Notes under the pieces: generated by a model | Databases searched by the model: none | Told to the model about the DNA's origin: nothing | What the model saw: the letters and a program-made list of their open reading frames with translations, nothing else | In this document: positions 1 to 6,816 of the stretch, in pieces | How positions within the stretch are numbered: position 1 is the stretch's first letter | How the letters are laid out: each line of letters starts with the position of its first letter | From: an uncultured bacterium | GTDB lineage: Bacteria; Verrucomicrobiota; Lentisphaeria; Oligosphaerales; Oligosphaeraceae | Direction of reading: 5' to 3' | Length of the DNA: 27,436 bases | Assembly (NCBI GenBank): GCA_900548225.1 | Contig: URJM01000022.1 | Location: 1 to 27,436 of the forward strand | Position numbers and translations under genes: made by a program

Positions 1-20
1 TAACCACCCGCCCCACCCAC

Positions 21-54
21 CGTCCAGAGGACGTGCGCGCGTGCCTGCGCGCGC
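21..54. other. two adjacent small inverted repeats
   Basis: Two perfect inverted repeats stand side by side. The first (21-33) has arms CGTCC and GGACG around a 3-base loop. The second (35-54) has arms GCGCGCG and CGCGCGC around TGCCTG. The second arm pair is alternating purine-pyrimidine. No T-tract follows on either strand, so these are not standard intrinsic terminators. They could be leader structures for a gene beyond the left edge, or may have no function. Confidence 0.4.
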
Positions 55-139
55 GAACCCCCTGACAGGTCACAACATTATTTCACCAAACTCATAACAA
101 TCTTAACAAGTTGTAGTTATGAAAGAATGCAGTGTTTTT

Positions 140-176
140 TGCCTCAAAAACCGCAAAAATGCGTGAAGATGAGGCA
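140..176. other. nested 37-base hairpin
   Basis: Outer arms TGCCTCA (140-146) and TGAGGCA (170-176) are a perfect 7-base inverted repeat. Inside sits a second perfect stem, CGCA (152-155) and TGCG (160-163), with an AAAA loop. The internal loops between the stems are 5 and 6 bases. On the minus strand the structure is followed by an A-run rather than a T-run, so it is not a terminator for mrdA. It lies about 30 bases beyond the terminator and may act as a 3' end structure or in the leader of a gene beyond the left edge. Confidence 0.4.
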
Positions 177-204
177 TCGGCCAATCCTGCGCCGTCACAC
201 TCAG

Positions 205-248
205 AAAAATGCAGGGAGGTGCAATAGTCGTGCTGGTGACACCCTCCC
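205..248 (-). terminator. intrinsic terminator after mrdA
   Basis: Read on the minus strand, a GGGAGG(G)TG arm (248-240, one bulged G) pairs with CACCTCCC (221-214). A loop of about 18 bases separates them, and TGCATTTTT follows, with the T-run at 210-205 reading into the left intergenic region. It begins about 85 bases after the mrdA stop and would end the seven-gene operon. The long loop and short T-run make it moderate rather than strong. Confidence 0.55.
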
Positions 249-333
249 CTTTGCCGCTCCTGGCGCCCTGGTCTTCCATTGGAGTCTGCAACCGCCAGGT
301 TCTACTCCCCCCCCGCACTTCCTTCTCGCGCTT

Positions 334-2163
334 CTATTCAGCGACGAGCCACCTGCGGAGGAATTCCGTTGCGATTGGAACGGCGGTCTTGCCCCCTGAC
401 ACTCCGCGTTCGACAAGGCAAGCCAGCGCATATTTAGGCTGGTCTGCGGGGACAAATGCGATAATCCAGGTATTCTTGTGGCGATTTTCGCCCGAGCCCA
501 CCTCTGCTGTGCCTGTCTTTGCCGCCACTGGAATGCCCGCCTTCTTCATTCCCGCCCCGCCGCCATCATCATCCTCGACGACTCCAATCATTGCCTGGTG
601 AATCACTGCCCACTCCTCGGGAGTTGCGGAGAGGCGGCGTCTTATGACAGGTGCGGTTTCCTGGAGGATTTGTCCTGACGGGGTTTCGACCCGTTCCACA
701 AGATACGGCCTGTAGAGTGCGCCTCCGTTTGCGATGGCGGCCGTATACATGGCGGCCTGAAGCGGCGTGACGGTTATTGCGCCCTGCCCGATTGACGTGT
801 AGGCGGTGTCGATTGCAATCCAATTGCGTCGCCAGAGGCGTCGAGCCACCTCGCGGGAGGGGCATATTCCCGCGGCATCCGTCAACTCGAGCCCTGTTCT
901 TTCTCCGAATCCCACATCCGCCATATACTCTGAAAGCAAGTCTATGCCGAGCTTCATTCCCAGGTTGATGAGGAAGGGATTGCATGACACTACGATCGAC
1001 CGGTGCAGTCCCAGCAGCCCGTGTCCGTACCTTCTTGCGCACCTTATTGATGCATTTCCGATTTTGAAGCGTCCTGTGCAGTCGTACTCCTGTGCGGCCA
1101 CATCCGGGATTTCCTGGAGTGCGGCCAGCGCGACGAGTGGCTTGACAATCGACCCCGGAGTATACGTCCCCTGCGTGGCGCGATTGAACATCGGGCGGTT
1201 CCTCTCGTCCTTCATCAGGCGCACCAGCTCGTCGTTTGAAAAACCCTCCAGATTGTAGGTCGGCGAGGATGCCATTGCCACCACGGCGCCTGAATCGACA
1301 TTGACCACCACCATGGCTCCGACATGGCCGCGGAGCTCCTCCTCCGCAATGCGCTGGGCATTGATGTCGATTGTAAGATGGAGATTGTTTCCGTCCTCGG
1401 GATTCTGCGAAGAGCCGATTGTCTCCCGTGCATACCCGATTGGATCCACAAGCAGCAGTTCCGCCCCCGGCTTTCCCGACAACTCCTTGTCAAAGGCCTT
1501 CTCGAGCCCGCTGCGCCCACGCAATTCCGGGGTTGCATAGAGCCTTGGCAAATCCTCGAGGACATCATTGCCGTCCGGCTGGACACGCCCCGTATATCCC
1601 AGGACATGGCTCAGGATGCCGGGATAATGATATTTTCGCCGGGGGACTGGTTCGACTTCGACCCCTGGCTGAGCGGGGAGGAACTCCGCAAAGGCGGCCA
1701 GCTCCTCGGCAGTGAGGTCTTCGAAGACCGTGAGGGGCAGGACTGGCCGGATGCGGAGCTGGCGACGGACTGTCTCCTCGTCAAGTTGCGACGTGCGCCC
1801 AAGATATCCGGCGAGCATCCGCTCCGTCGTCAGGATATGCTCGATGGTTCGGATTTGGCGTCCAGGCTGCCGCATCTCCGAGACATAGAATACGAGGTCG
1901 TATGTATCGACATTGTCGACAAGTGTCTTCCCCGACACATCAAGTATGCTTCCCCGCACTGAATTGATTCGGACTGGCCGGATGCTTTGGCGCCGCGCCC
2001 GTGCCTGCAGGTCGTGCCCCGAGAGCACCTGCACCTGCCAGAGCCGCATGGCAAGCAGCAGGAATCCAACGAGTATCAGAACTGTGCAGAAGAGTGCTCT
2101 TCCGCGCATCACCTCCTGATCCACGGGACCTGGTGTCTGTCTATTGGCGCCCTCCTTTCTCAC
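334..2163 (-). CDS. mrdA: penicillin-binding protein 2 (peptidoglycan D,D-transpeptidase MrdA)
   Basis: Class B penicillin-binding protein of 609 residues, the usual size for PBP2. It cross-links peptidoglycan stems during lateral-wall elongation, anchored in the inner membrane with its catalytic domain in the periplasm. One membrane segment lies at about 22-41, followed by a dimerisation region with the usual R-G-S-I-L-D motif (70-75). The transpeptidase domain carries all three active-site motifs: S338-I-V-K341 (nucleophile Ser338), S393-C-N395 and K549-T-G551. The start is GTG at 2163, chosen because AAGGA sits nine bases upstream. A downstream ATG at 2109 has GGAGG only about two bases away, which is too close. 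It is the last gene of the operon, 33 bases after the mreD-like gene. The usual partner rodA is not found in the remaining 333 bases. Confidence 0.95.
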   Translation of the reverse strand: MRKEGANRQTPGPVDQEVMRGRALFCTVLILVGFLLLAMRLWQVQVLSGHDLQARARRQSIRPVRINSVRGSILDVSGKTLVDNVDTYDLVFYVSEMRQPGRQIRTIEHILTTERMLAGYLGRTSQLDEETVRRQLRIRPVLPLTVFEDLTAEELAAFAEFLPAQPGVEVEPVPRRKYHYPGILSHVLGYTGRVQPDGNDVLEDLPRLYATPELRGRSGLEKAFDKELSGKPGAELLLVDPIGYARETIGSSQNPEDGNNLHLTIDINAQRIAEEELRGHVGAMVVVNVDSGAVVAMASSPTYNLEGFSNDELVRLMKDERNRPMFNRATQGTYTPGSIVKPLVALAALQEIPDVAAQEYDCTGRFKIGNASIRCARRYGHGLLGLHRSIVVSCNPFLINLGMKLGIDLLSEYMADVGFGERTGLELTDAAGICPSREVARRLWRRNWIAIDTAYTSIGQGAITVTPLQAAMYTAAIANGGALYRPYLVERVETPSGQILQETAPVIRRRLSATPEEWAVIHQAMIGVVEDDDGGGAGMKKAGIPVAAKTGTAEVGSGENRHKNTWIIAFVPADQPKYALACLVERGVSGGKTAVPIATEFLRRWLVAE

Positions 2164-2172
2164 CGTCTGCGT

Positions 2173-2177
2173 TCCTT
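2173..2177 (-). promoter_or_regulatory. Shine-Dalgarno deciding the mrdA start
   Basis: AAGGA on the minus strand lies nine bases before GTG at 2163. This supports the GTG start over the internal ATG at 2109. Confidence 0.6.
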
Positions 2178-2196
2178 CGATATGGCTGGGCTGTCG

Positions 2197-2688
2197 CTAT
2201 CCCGCCTGTGGCGTCTCCACGGTGATTCTTGGCATCAGTTGTTCCAGAATCCAGACTACCAGCGGCATAAGGATTAACGAGAGAACCAGCGTCGTGACCA
2301 GGCGCGAGAAGAACCACAGCACGCCAAGCGGGGCGCCGGCGCCGGCGAGTTTTGCCGCGGTCCGCGCGACCATGTCGGCCATCGCGACCAGGCATGCCCC
2401 GCCTGCAAGCGATGTCATCGACCCCAGGTCGCCGAAGCCCCTCCACCACGCCGACGCACAGAGCGCGAGGGATGTCCCAAAGGAGAATCCCGGGAAATCG
2501 TGCAGAAATGCCCCGTCCAGGGCAGCGGCGAAGACAATCATAACGGGGAATACGCGCTGTGGTCCGACCTTTGCGCCGAAGTAGAAGGCGCATATCGGCA
2601 TCAGCGGCAAGGCGTATCCCGCATTTCCCGCGACGACCGTGGCCAGGGCTGCGATGAACCCCGAGAAGATTGTCATCACCCAGAGCAT
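2197..2688 (-). CDS. mreD: MreD-like rod-shape membrane protein
   Basis: A very hydrophobic protein of 163 residues with about five predicted membrane segments (roughly 1-20, 22-38, 48-66, 98-112 and 122-152), the size and topology usual for MreD. MreD is an inner-membrane partner of MreC, RodA and PBP2 in the elongasome. Sequence identity within this family is generally poor, so the call rests on topology, length and position directly upstream of mrdA, the classical mreD-mrdA order. Its ATG shares one base with the stop of the PHP gene (TGATG), which implies translational coupling, and there is no clear ribosome-binding site of its own. mreB and mreC are not in the window. Another small polytopic membrane protein cannot be excluded. 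Confidence 0.7.
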   Translation of the reverse strand: MLWVMTIFSGFIAALATVVAGNAGYALPLMPICAFYFGAKVGPQRVFPVMIVFAAALDGAFLHDFPGFSFGTSLALCASAWWRGFGDLGSMTSLAGGACLVAMADMVARTAAKLAGAGAPLGVLWFFSRLVTTLVLSLILMPLVVWILEQLMPRITVETPQAG

Positions 2689-3494
2689 CAGAGAGAGTGC
2701 CAGCTGCAGTGCCGTGACTCGAAGCCCGCCACCTTTGTAACACCGAGTTCACGGAGCATCCTCCGCGCTTCGCCGAAGTGCCTGGCGACCTGCGACGGCT
2801 CATGTGCGTCCGCATTCACCAGAAGGCCGACCCCGGAAGCGACGGCGCGCATCAGAAGCCGTTTTGACGGATAGAACTCGCCGCACGCCTTGTCAGCGCC
2901 AGCCGTATTGATTTCGACGAGCATTCCCAGGGAGGCGCATTCGTCAAGAAGAGCCTCCATTGACTCGACGCAATCCTCTGGCGCCTGGAAGCCGAACTTC
3001 TTCGGAAGATCCAGGTGCGCCAGCCAGCTGCAGTCCAGGCGGCGTGCGCACTCCCCCACCAGCCTGACATAACTCCGCCAGACGCTGTCGCGTTCGGATT
3101 CGGAGAGATTCTCCCAGTAGACAGCCGAGCTGTCAACGGGGAAATTGCCCGCGAAATGGACTGCGCCAATCACATAGTCGAGCGGCATGCCGGAAAGGAG
3201 GCTGTTCACGCGGTCGACGCTCTCGGGGAAGTAGTCTACCTCAAGGCCGATTCGGACGCGGAAGCCCGGCGAATCCAGTTCGGCCTTGACAGCCTGCGCA
3301 TCCGCCATGTAGCCGCTCAGCTCATTGACTCCCATCGACCACAGCCGCGCGTCCAGGTAGAACTCCCGCGGTCCCAGGACGAGATGGTCGCTTATGCCGA
3401 ACTCCTCCACGCCGGCGGCGCGGGCGGCCTCGGCCATTTCCCGAATGGAGGCCTGCCCGTCGCTCCAGGAGCTGTGGTTGTGATAGGAAAACAT
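2688..3494 (-). CDS. PHP-domain phosphoesterase, histidinol-phosphatase (HisJ/HisK-type) family
   Basis: PHP-superfamily hydrolase of 268 residues, the usual length for HisK-type histidinol phosphatase (L-histidinol phosphate to histidinol, histidine biosynthesis). The metal-binding signature is complete along the chain: H5-N-H7, D36-H37, E85 within GLEVD, H113 within GAVHF, H160 within LAHLDLPKK, and D229-A-H231. EINTAG (194-199) is also typical. A cytoplasmic location is expected since no signal peptide is present. The ATG is fixed by the HNH motif beginning at residue 5. The gene follows exbD by six bases without a visible Shine-Dalgarno and overlaps the mreD-like gene by one base. No histidine gene is nearby, and the envelope context leaves open a different phosphate-ester substrate. 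Confidence 0.82.
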   Translation of the reverse strand: MFSYHNHSSWSDGQASIREMAEAARAAGVEEFGISDHLVLGPREFYLDARLWSMGVNELSGYMADAQAVKAELDSPGFRVRIGLEVDYFPESVDRVNSLLSGMPLDYVIGAVHFAGNFPVDSSAVYWENLSESERDSVWRSYVRLVGECARRLDCSWLAHLDLPKKFGFQAPEDCVESMEALLDECASLGMLVEINTAGADKACGEFYPSKRLLMRAVASGVGLLVNADAHEPSQVARHFGEARRMLRELGVTKVAGFESRHCSWHSL

Positions 3495-3500
3495 ATAAGG

Positions 3501-3935
3501 TCAGTGGGATGGTGCGTTGCCGCCCTGGGCGGCAATTGCGACAGTCTTTGCGCCGGCAAGTCGGCATTGGTCGAGGAGCCTAACGGAGAGCCCCGTGGGG
3601 CAATCCTGGTCGGCGTAGACAATGACGGGGCGGTCCCCCGACTGCAGGATTCCGGCGACCACCTCGCGCACCTTGGAAAGCGGGAGTTCCTCGCCGTTGT
3701 AGGTGATTCTGCCGTCCGCGTGGATTGAGAGTGCGATTGACATGGAGGAGGCCGCCGCCCCGCTTTCGGCCTGCGGGAGTGTGACATCGAAGGCGGTATT
3801 TCTGGTGAAGACGCTCGTCACCATGAAGAAAATGAGGAGCAGGAAGACCATGTCCACAAGTGGCGAAATATTGATTTGCGCACTTCCGTCCAGGTCGTCC
3901 GTTCCGAGCAGATGTTTTCTCTCCAGTCGTCCCAT
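3501..3935 (-). CDS. ExbD/TolR family biopolymer transport protein
   Basis: A 144-residue ExbD/TolR protein: short cytoplasmic N-terminus, one membrane helix (about 24-42) and a periplasmic domain (about 45-140). The family's proton-carrying aspartate is present as D28 in SPLVD, at the cytoplasmic end of the helix. With its ExbB-type partner it would convert proton-motive force into force on an envelope protein such as TonB, TolA or a coiled-coil partner. The gene starts 11 bases after the ExbB-type stop and ends six bases before the PHP gene. Sequence alone does not separate ExbD from TolR. No tonB, tolA, tolB or pal is in the window. Confidence 0.9.
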   Translation of the reverse strand: MGRLERKHLLGTDDLDGSAQINISPLVDMVFLLLIFFMVTSVFTRNTAFDVTLPQAESGAAASSMSIALSIHADGRITYNGEELPLSKVREVVAGILQSGDRPVIVYADQDCPTGLSVRLLDQCRLAGAKTVAIAAQGGNAPSH

Positions 3936-3946
3936 GGGTTAGTTGT

Positions 3947-5116
3947 CTACTCAGTCAGCTCCCGTTCGAGGCGGTCTGCCAGCCTTCTGCTTCGTCTGAC
4001 GCACCATGCGTGGAAGATCAGCGCGGGGATAGCGAGCATCAGTCCTGCCTCGGTCGTAATCAGCGCTTCGGAGATGCCGCCTGAAAGCAGCCGCGCGTCT
4101 CCCGTCCCGAATCTCATGATGCTTTGGAATGTGCTGATCATTCCGGTGACAGTTCCCAGGAGCCCCAGCAGCGGGGCGGCGGAGGCCGAGACCGCCAGCA
4201 GCGACAGTCCCCTGCGGGAGCGCCGCAGAAGCCTTTGGGCGACTTCCACCTGTCGGCGCGGGCGTTCCTCCTCCGGAAATCCATCGAGCCTGTTGTGGAA
4301 GAGGCGCACCATGCGCGCCTCCCCGTGGGTGGCGTAGTACCAGCAACGCTCTACGAAGACGACCAGGCAAAGCCATGCCAGAATTCCGATTGGAATCATA
4401 ACGGCGCCGCCCTGGCGGAAGTGTTCCCAGAGGGTCTGGCCTACGCGGGAGCGTTCACGGAATCCCTCGCCACCGAAGATATCCACGGGGACATACACGG
4501 GGTCCGGGGACCTCTCGAGGACAAGGCGCCGGATTGAAGCCGCCTCCTCCGGAGTGACGGCCGCAAGCGTCGGCAGGACGCCGCCCGGCAACTGGAAGAC
4601 TGGTCCCGCGAATTCGTCGTTCGCGAAGAACTTCAGCGGACCGAAGGCACGGACAGTCCCCCCGATTACCCTGCCCTCCGGCGTCAGCGCACGGCAGTCG
4701 CAGGGTTCCGCCAGCCTTTGCGACTGGATTCTGGCATCCGCCGCGGCGACGGCCTCCTCTGGTGGAACCTCGAGGCAGTTGCGTTCCGCAAAGTCATTCA
4801 GCATCCTGCGGGACCTGTCGGTTTCGGAGATGATGGAATTCCTGCGGCTTCTGGCTTCCTGGAATTCCTCCTCAATTGACTCCTGCACACCATGGAGAGC
4901 CTGAATCCTGTCGTTGACTTCATGGATTCTGGCCTCCATTTGTTCTGCCAGGACACGTCTCTCACCGCGCAGTTTCTCTACCTCTTCCTGGAGCTCTTTG
5001 AGACGGGCGCCCTCCTTCTCGACCATCCGCCGGAGCTGGGTGCCATCGACCAGCTCCTGGGCACAGAACGACACGGCGAACAGGAACAGTGCGAATAGAG
5101 AAAGAATGCGTCTCAT
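3947..5116 (-). CDS. long MotA/TolQ/ExbB-type proton channel with N-terminal periplasmic coiled coil
   Basis: A 389-residue member of the MotA/TolQ/ExbB family, well above the roughly 230-250 residues of classical ExbB. It has a signal peptide (1-20, ending near FCAQ), a long Glu/Arg-rich coiled coil (about 30-112), a globular periplasmic part (about 115-230) and then the channel with helices near 237-258, 305-330 and 351-375. Helix 2 carries GLLGTVTGM (318-326) and helix 3 carries LITTEAGLM (352-360), typical for the family. An ATG exists at 5131, but the one at 5116 is preferred: GGAG lies nine bases upstream, the signal peptide begins properly, and the ATG overlaps the previous stop as ATGA. 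It should act with the ExbD homologue 11 bases downstream. Confidence 0.88.
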   Translation of the reverse strand: MRRILSLFALFLFAVSFCAQELVDGTQLRRMVEKEGARLKELQEEVEKLRGERRVLAEQMEARIHEVNDRIQALHGVQESIEEEFQEARSRRNSIISETDRSRRMLNDFAERNCLEVPPEEAVAAADARIQSQRLAEPCDCRALTPEGRVIGGTVRAFGPLKFFANDEFAGPVFQLPGGVLPTLAAVTPEEAASIRRLVLERSPDPVYVPVDIFGGEGFRERSRVGQTLWEHFRQGGAVMIPIGILAWLCLVVFVERCWYYATHGEARMVRLFHNRLDGFPEEERPRRQVEVAQRLLRRSRRGLSLLAVSASAAPLLGLLGTVTGMISTFQSIMRFGTGDARLLSGGISEALITTEAGLMLAIPALIFHAWCVRRSRRLADRLERELTE

Positions 5117-5748
5117 AGCGGCAGTCTCCAAACCTGGGGGATTTCACGGCCGCTCAGCGCGGAATAGACATCCTTCATCGGAGCGACAAGTTCGCTGCCG
5201 ACCAGACGGTAGCTCCAGTCACCGGACTCACCGTCACGCCTGCCCACAGCCGCGATTCCCGTGGCCTCGTTGAAGACCCAGCGCGCCGAGACTCCCACCG
5301 AAATCACCTGGTATTCCCGTTCAACCCCATCCAGTTCCGACAGCAACAGCCTCTGGACGCCCATGCGGGCGGAGGCATCCAATTCGTCATTGCGGGACTT
5401 GAGAATTGCCTGGAGTTCCTCCATGCTGCCATGGCATAGCTGGTGGAGCTTCCCTGCAAGCACTTCATTTTCGGACTTCCATTCCGCAAGGAGCGAGCGC
5501 TCGCCCTCGAGCTGTGACGACAGAGCCTCCGCCTCCCCCTGGGAAGCCTGCAAGACACCCTCCAGGCGCGCCTTGTCGGCGGCCAGGCGCTCCACCTCCG
5601 TCTGCTTCATTGTCTCTGCGCGGAATATCTCGTTCTGGATGGCGATGTATTCGGCCTCCAGGGTTGCATACTCCTCGCGCGTCATCTGCTGGCAAAAGAG
5701 GGCAGATGTGAAGACGATCAGGAGCAGTGCTGTCAGATAAAACTTCAT
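5113..5748 (-). CDS. DUF3450-like periplasmic coiled-coil protein
   Basis: A 211-residue secreted protein. Residues 1-20 form a signal peptide ending in a Cys-Gln-Gln, and about 25-135 is a charged coiled coil. The C-terminal 140-210 is globular with a V-x-x-R-W-V-F pattern and late tryptophans. Length, order of parts and position immediately before a long ExbB-type gene match the DUF3450 proteins that accompany TonB/Exb-type cassettes. I do not see enough motif conservation to be certain of the family. Both ends overlap neighbours as ATGA (5745-5748 and 5113-5116), which points to translational coupling and fixed stoichiometry with the channel. It probably acts in the periplasm as a partner of the Exb complex. 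Cys19 is not in a convincing lipobox. Confidence 0.65.
   Translation of the reverse strand: MKFYLTALLLIVFTSALFCQQMTREEYATLEAEYIAIQNEIFRAETMKQTEVERLAADKARLEGVLQASQGEAEALSSQLEGERSLLAEWKSENEVLAGKLHQLCHGSMEELQAILKSRNDELDASARMGVQRLLLSELDGVEREYQVISVGVSARWVFNEATGIAAVGRRDGESGDWSYRLVGSELVAPMKDVYSALSGREIPQVWRLPL
5126..5129 (-). promoter_or_regulatory. Shine-Dalgarno deciding the start of the ExbB-type gene
   Basis: GGAG on the minus strand, nine bases before ATG at 5116 and inside the longer frame that opens at 5131. It supports the shorter protein with a clean signal peptide. Confidence 0.55.
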
Positions 5749-6530
5749 AGGCGTGTCGATTTCTCCCCCGTATCTGATTTTTGGAGGTGCATTCCCGAGT
5801 CAAGGTAGAGAATTGTCCCTGTCACGGAGGAGGTACTGGCAAGGAAGAGGACGGCCTGCGCAAGCTCCTCCACGGGGGTGCGGCGGCGTAGCGGGAGGCG
5901 TTCCACAAGCCGCGCCAGAGCATCCTCGGAGGCGCCTTCGACAGGAAGCACAAATCCCGGCGCGACCGCATTGACGCGGATGCCCAGGGGCGCCCAGTCG
6001 AGGGCGCAAAGGCGTGTCGCCTCTGCAAGGGACTTCTTGGCAAGAAGATACCCCGCGCATTCGACATCGTCCTTCGCAATCCTGCCATCAAGGAGATTGA
6101 CAATCCAGCCTGGCTTGCCACGCCGCGCAAACTCGCGCATCACCTGAAAGGGCGCAAGGAAATTGACCTCCAAATCCTCGCGCAGTTCGCTGTCTGAAAT
6201 CGCAAGAAGGGATTTTCGGCGGTATGTGGACGCATTGTTGACGATGCCGTCCAGCCGTCCAAAGACCTTTTCTGCCGAGCAGGCAAGCTGGCCGGCGCCT
6301 CCTTTTGCCAGGTCTGCCGCGAGGACGGCGGCGTATTCCGCGCCGCCCAGTTCATCCTGAAGCCCCCGGGCTTCGGCATGGGAACGGTTGCAGTGTATGA
6401 CAACCCTGTAGCCGGACGCCGACAGCGCACGACATAGTGAGGCGCCGACGCGCCGCGCCCCGCCAGTCACCAGCGCGACTGGACGGTCTTCCAATGAACT
6501 GCCGGAATTCACTCCCATTGCCGTTTCCAT
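5745..6530 (-). CDS. SDR oxidoreductase, pteridine-reductase / FolM-like
   Basis: Classical short-chain dehydrogenase/reductase of 261 residues, predicted cytoplasmic and NADPH-dependent. The cofactor motif is TGGARRVG (22-29); the double arginine is typical of pteridine reductases (PTR1, FolM), which reduce dihydropterins or dihydrofolate. N98-N-A-S is the SDR structural motif. D148 (in NLLDG), Y161 and K165 (YLLAK) match the Asp-Tyr-Lys catalytic set of pteridine reductases, where Asp stands in for the usual SDR serine. PGFVLP follows at 191-196. The start at 6530 is supported by AAGGCGG nine bases upstream, one mismatch from consensus. It is the first gene of the operon and overlaps the next by four bases. 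Substrate is inferred from motifs only. Confidence 0.82.
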   Translation of the reverse strand: METAMGVNSGSSLEDRPVALVTGGARRVGASLCRALSASGYRVVIHCNRSHAEARGLQDELGGAEYAAVLAADLAKGGAGQLACSAEKVFGRLDGIVNNASTYRRKSLLAISDSELREDLEVNFLAPFQVMREFARRGKPGWIVNLLDGRIAKDDVECAGYLLAKKSLAEATRLCALDWAPLGIRVNAVAPGFVLPVEGASEDALARLVERLPLRRRTPVEELAQAVLFLASTSSVTGTILYLDSGMHLQKSDTGEKSTRL

Positions 6531-6539
6531 CTATAAAAC

Positions 6540-6546
6540 CCGCCTT
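6540..6546 (-). promoter_or_regulatory. Shine-Dalgarno of the SDR gene
   Basis: AAGGCGG on the minus strand, nine bases before the ATG at 6530. It favours this start over the in-frame ATG four codons later. Confidence 0.5.
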
Positions 6547-6570
6547 GTCCCCAAAGGGCTGTTTCCGAAC

Positions 6571-6587
6571 CACGAGAACACACGAGA
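6571..6587. repeat. CACGAGA direct repeat with 10-base period
   Basis: CACGAGA occurs at 6571-6577 and again at 6581-6587, exactly one helical turn apart, in the leader of the SDR operon. On the minus strand this reads TCTCGTG twice, about 40-57 bases before the SDR start. It could be a tandem protein-binding site or a fragment of a dispersed intergenic element. I found no convincing promoter hexamers between the upstream terminator and the SDR gene. Confidence 0.4.
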
Positions 6588-6692
6588 GGAGACGGATTTC
6601 CATAGTCCGGCATTCTCTGAAAACCAGTGAAGCCGTTCCGTGAAAAGATGACATTCGTGCCTGCTGCCTGCATTCCTGGGGGATGCAGCGAT

Positions 6693-6736
6693 AAAAAAAG
6701 ACCGGAAGCCCTCAATGTCTTTGGGAGCCTCCGATC
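6693..6736 (-). terminator. strong intrinsic terminator after the LamG giant gene
   Basis: On the minus strand an arm reading GATCGGAGGCTCCC (6736-6723) pairs with GGGCTTCCGGTC (6711-6700) over about 12 base pairs, with one bulged T and two G-T wobbles. The loop is 11 bases and a run of seven T follows (6699-6693). It lies about 80 bases past the stop of the giant gene and separates it from the SDR operon. Confidence 0.88.
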
Positions 6737-6816
6737 TTCGAGTTTCGGACTGGCCGCATCGGCGGGGAGGCGGAGGTCATTCCCCGCCCGGCACCGAAGC
6801 GGCGTTGTTGGAAGGA

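Larger units (their letters stand above)
1..333. other. intergenic region downstream of mrdA, no gene seen
   Basis: This 333-base stretch lies beyond the mrdA stop and runs to the window edge. It holds an intrinsic terminator (205-248), a nested hairpin (140-176), two adjacent small hairpins (21-54) and an AT-rich patch around 70-130. Short open frames exist here, but they have no ribosome-binding site or recognisable protein character, and those on the minus strand run through the terminator. A minus-strand promoter for a gene beyond the left edge is possible: TTGTTA at 104-109 and TGAAAT at 80-85, with an 18-base spacer. The match is too weak to call as its own feature. Confidence 0.6.

Noticed and set aside
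80..109. Possible minus-strand promoter (TTGTTA, 18 bases, TGAAAT)
   Set aside because: Each hexamer matches consensus at only about four positions, and the downstream gene is outside the window.
103..318. 71-codon minus-strand frame after mrdA
   Set aside because: It runs through the terminator, has no ribosome-binding site and no recognisable protein character.
2141..2815. 224-codon minus-strand frame overlapping the mreD-like gene
   Set aside because: Arg/Gly-rich composition with no membrane segments or motifs. The alternative 163-codon frame is strongly hydrophobic and joins its neighbours by a TGATG overlap.
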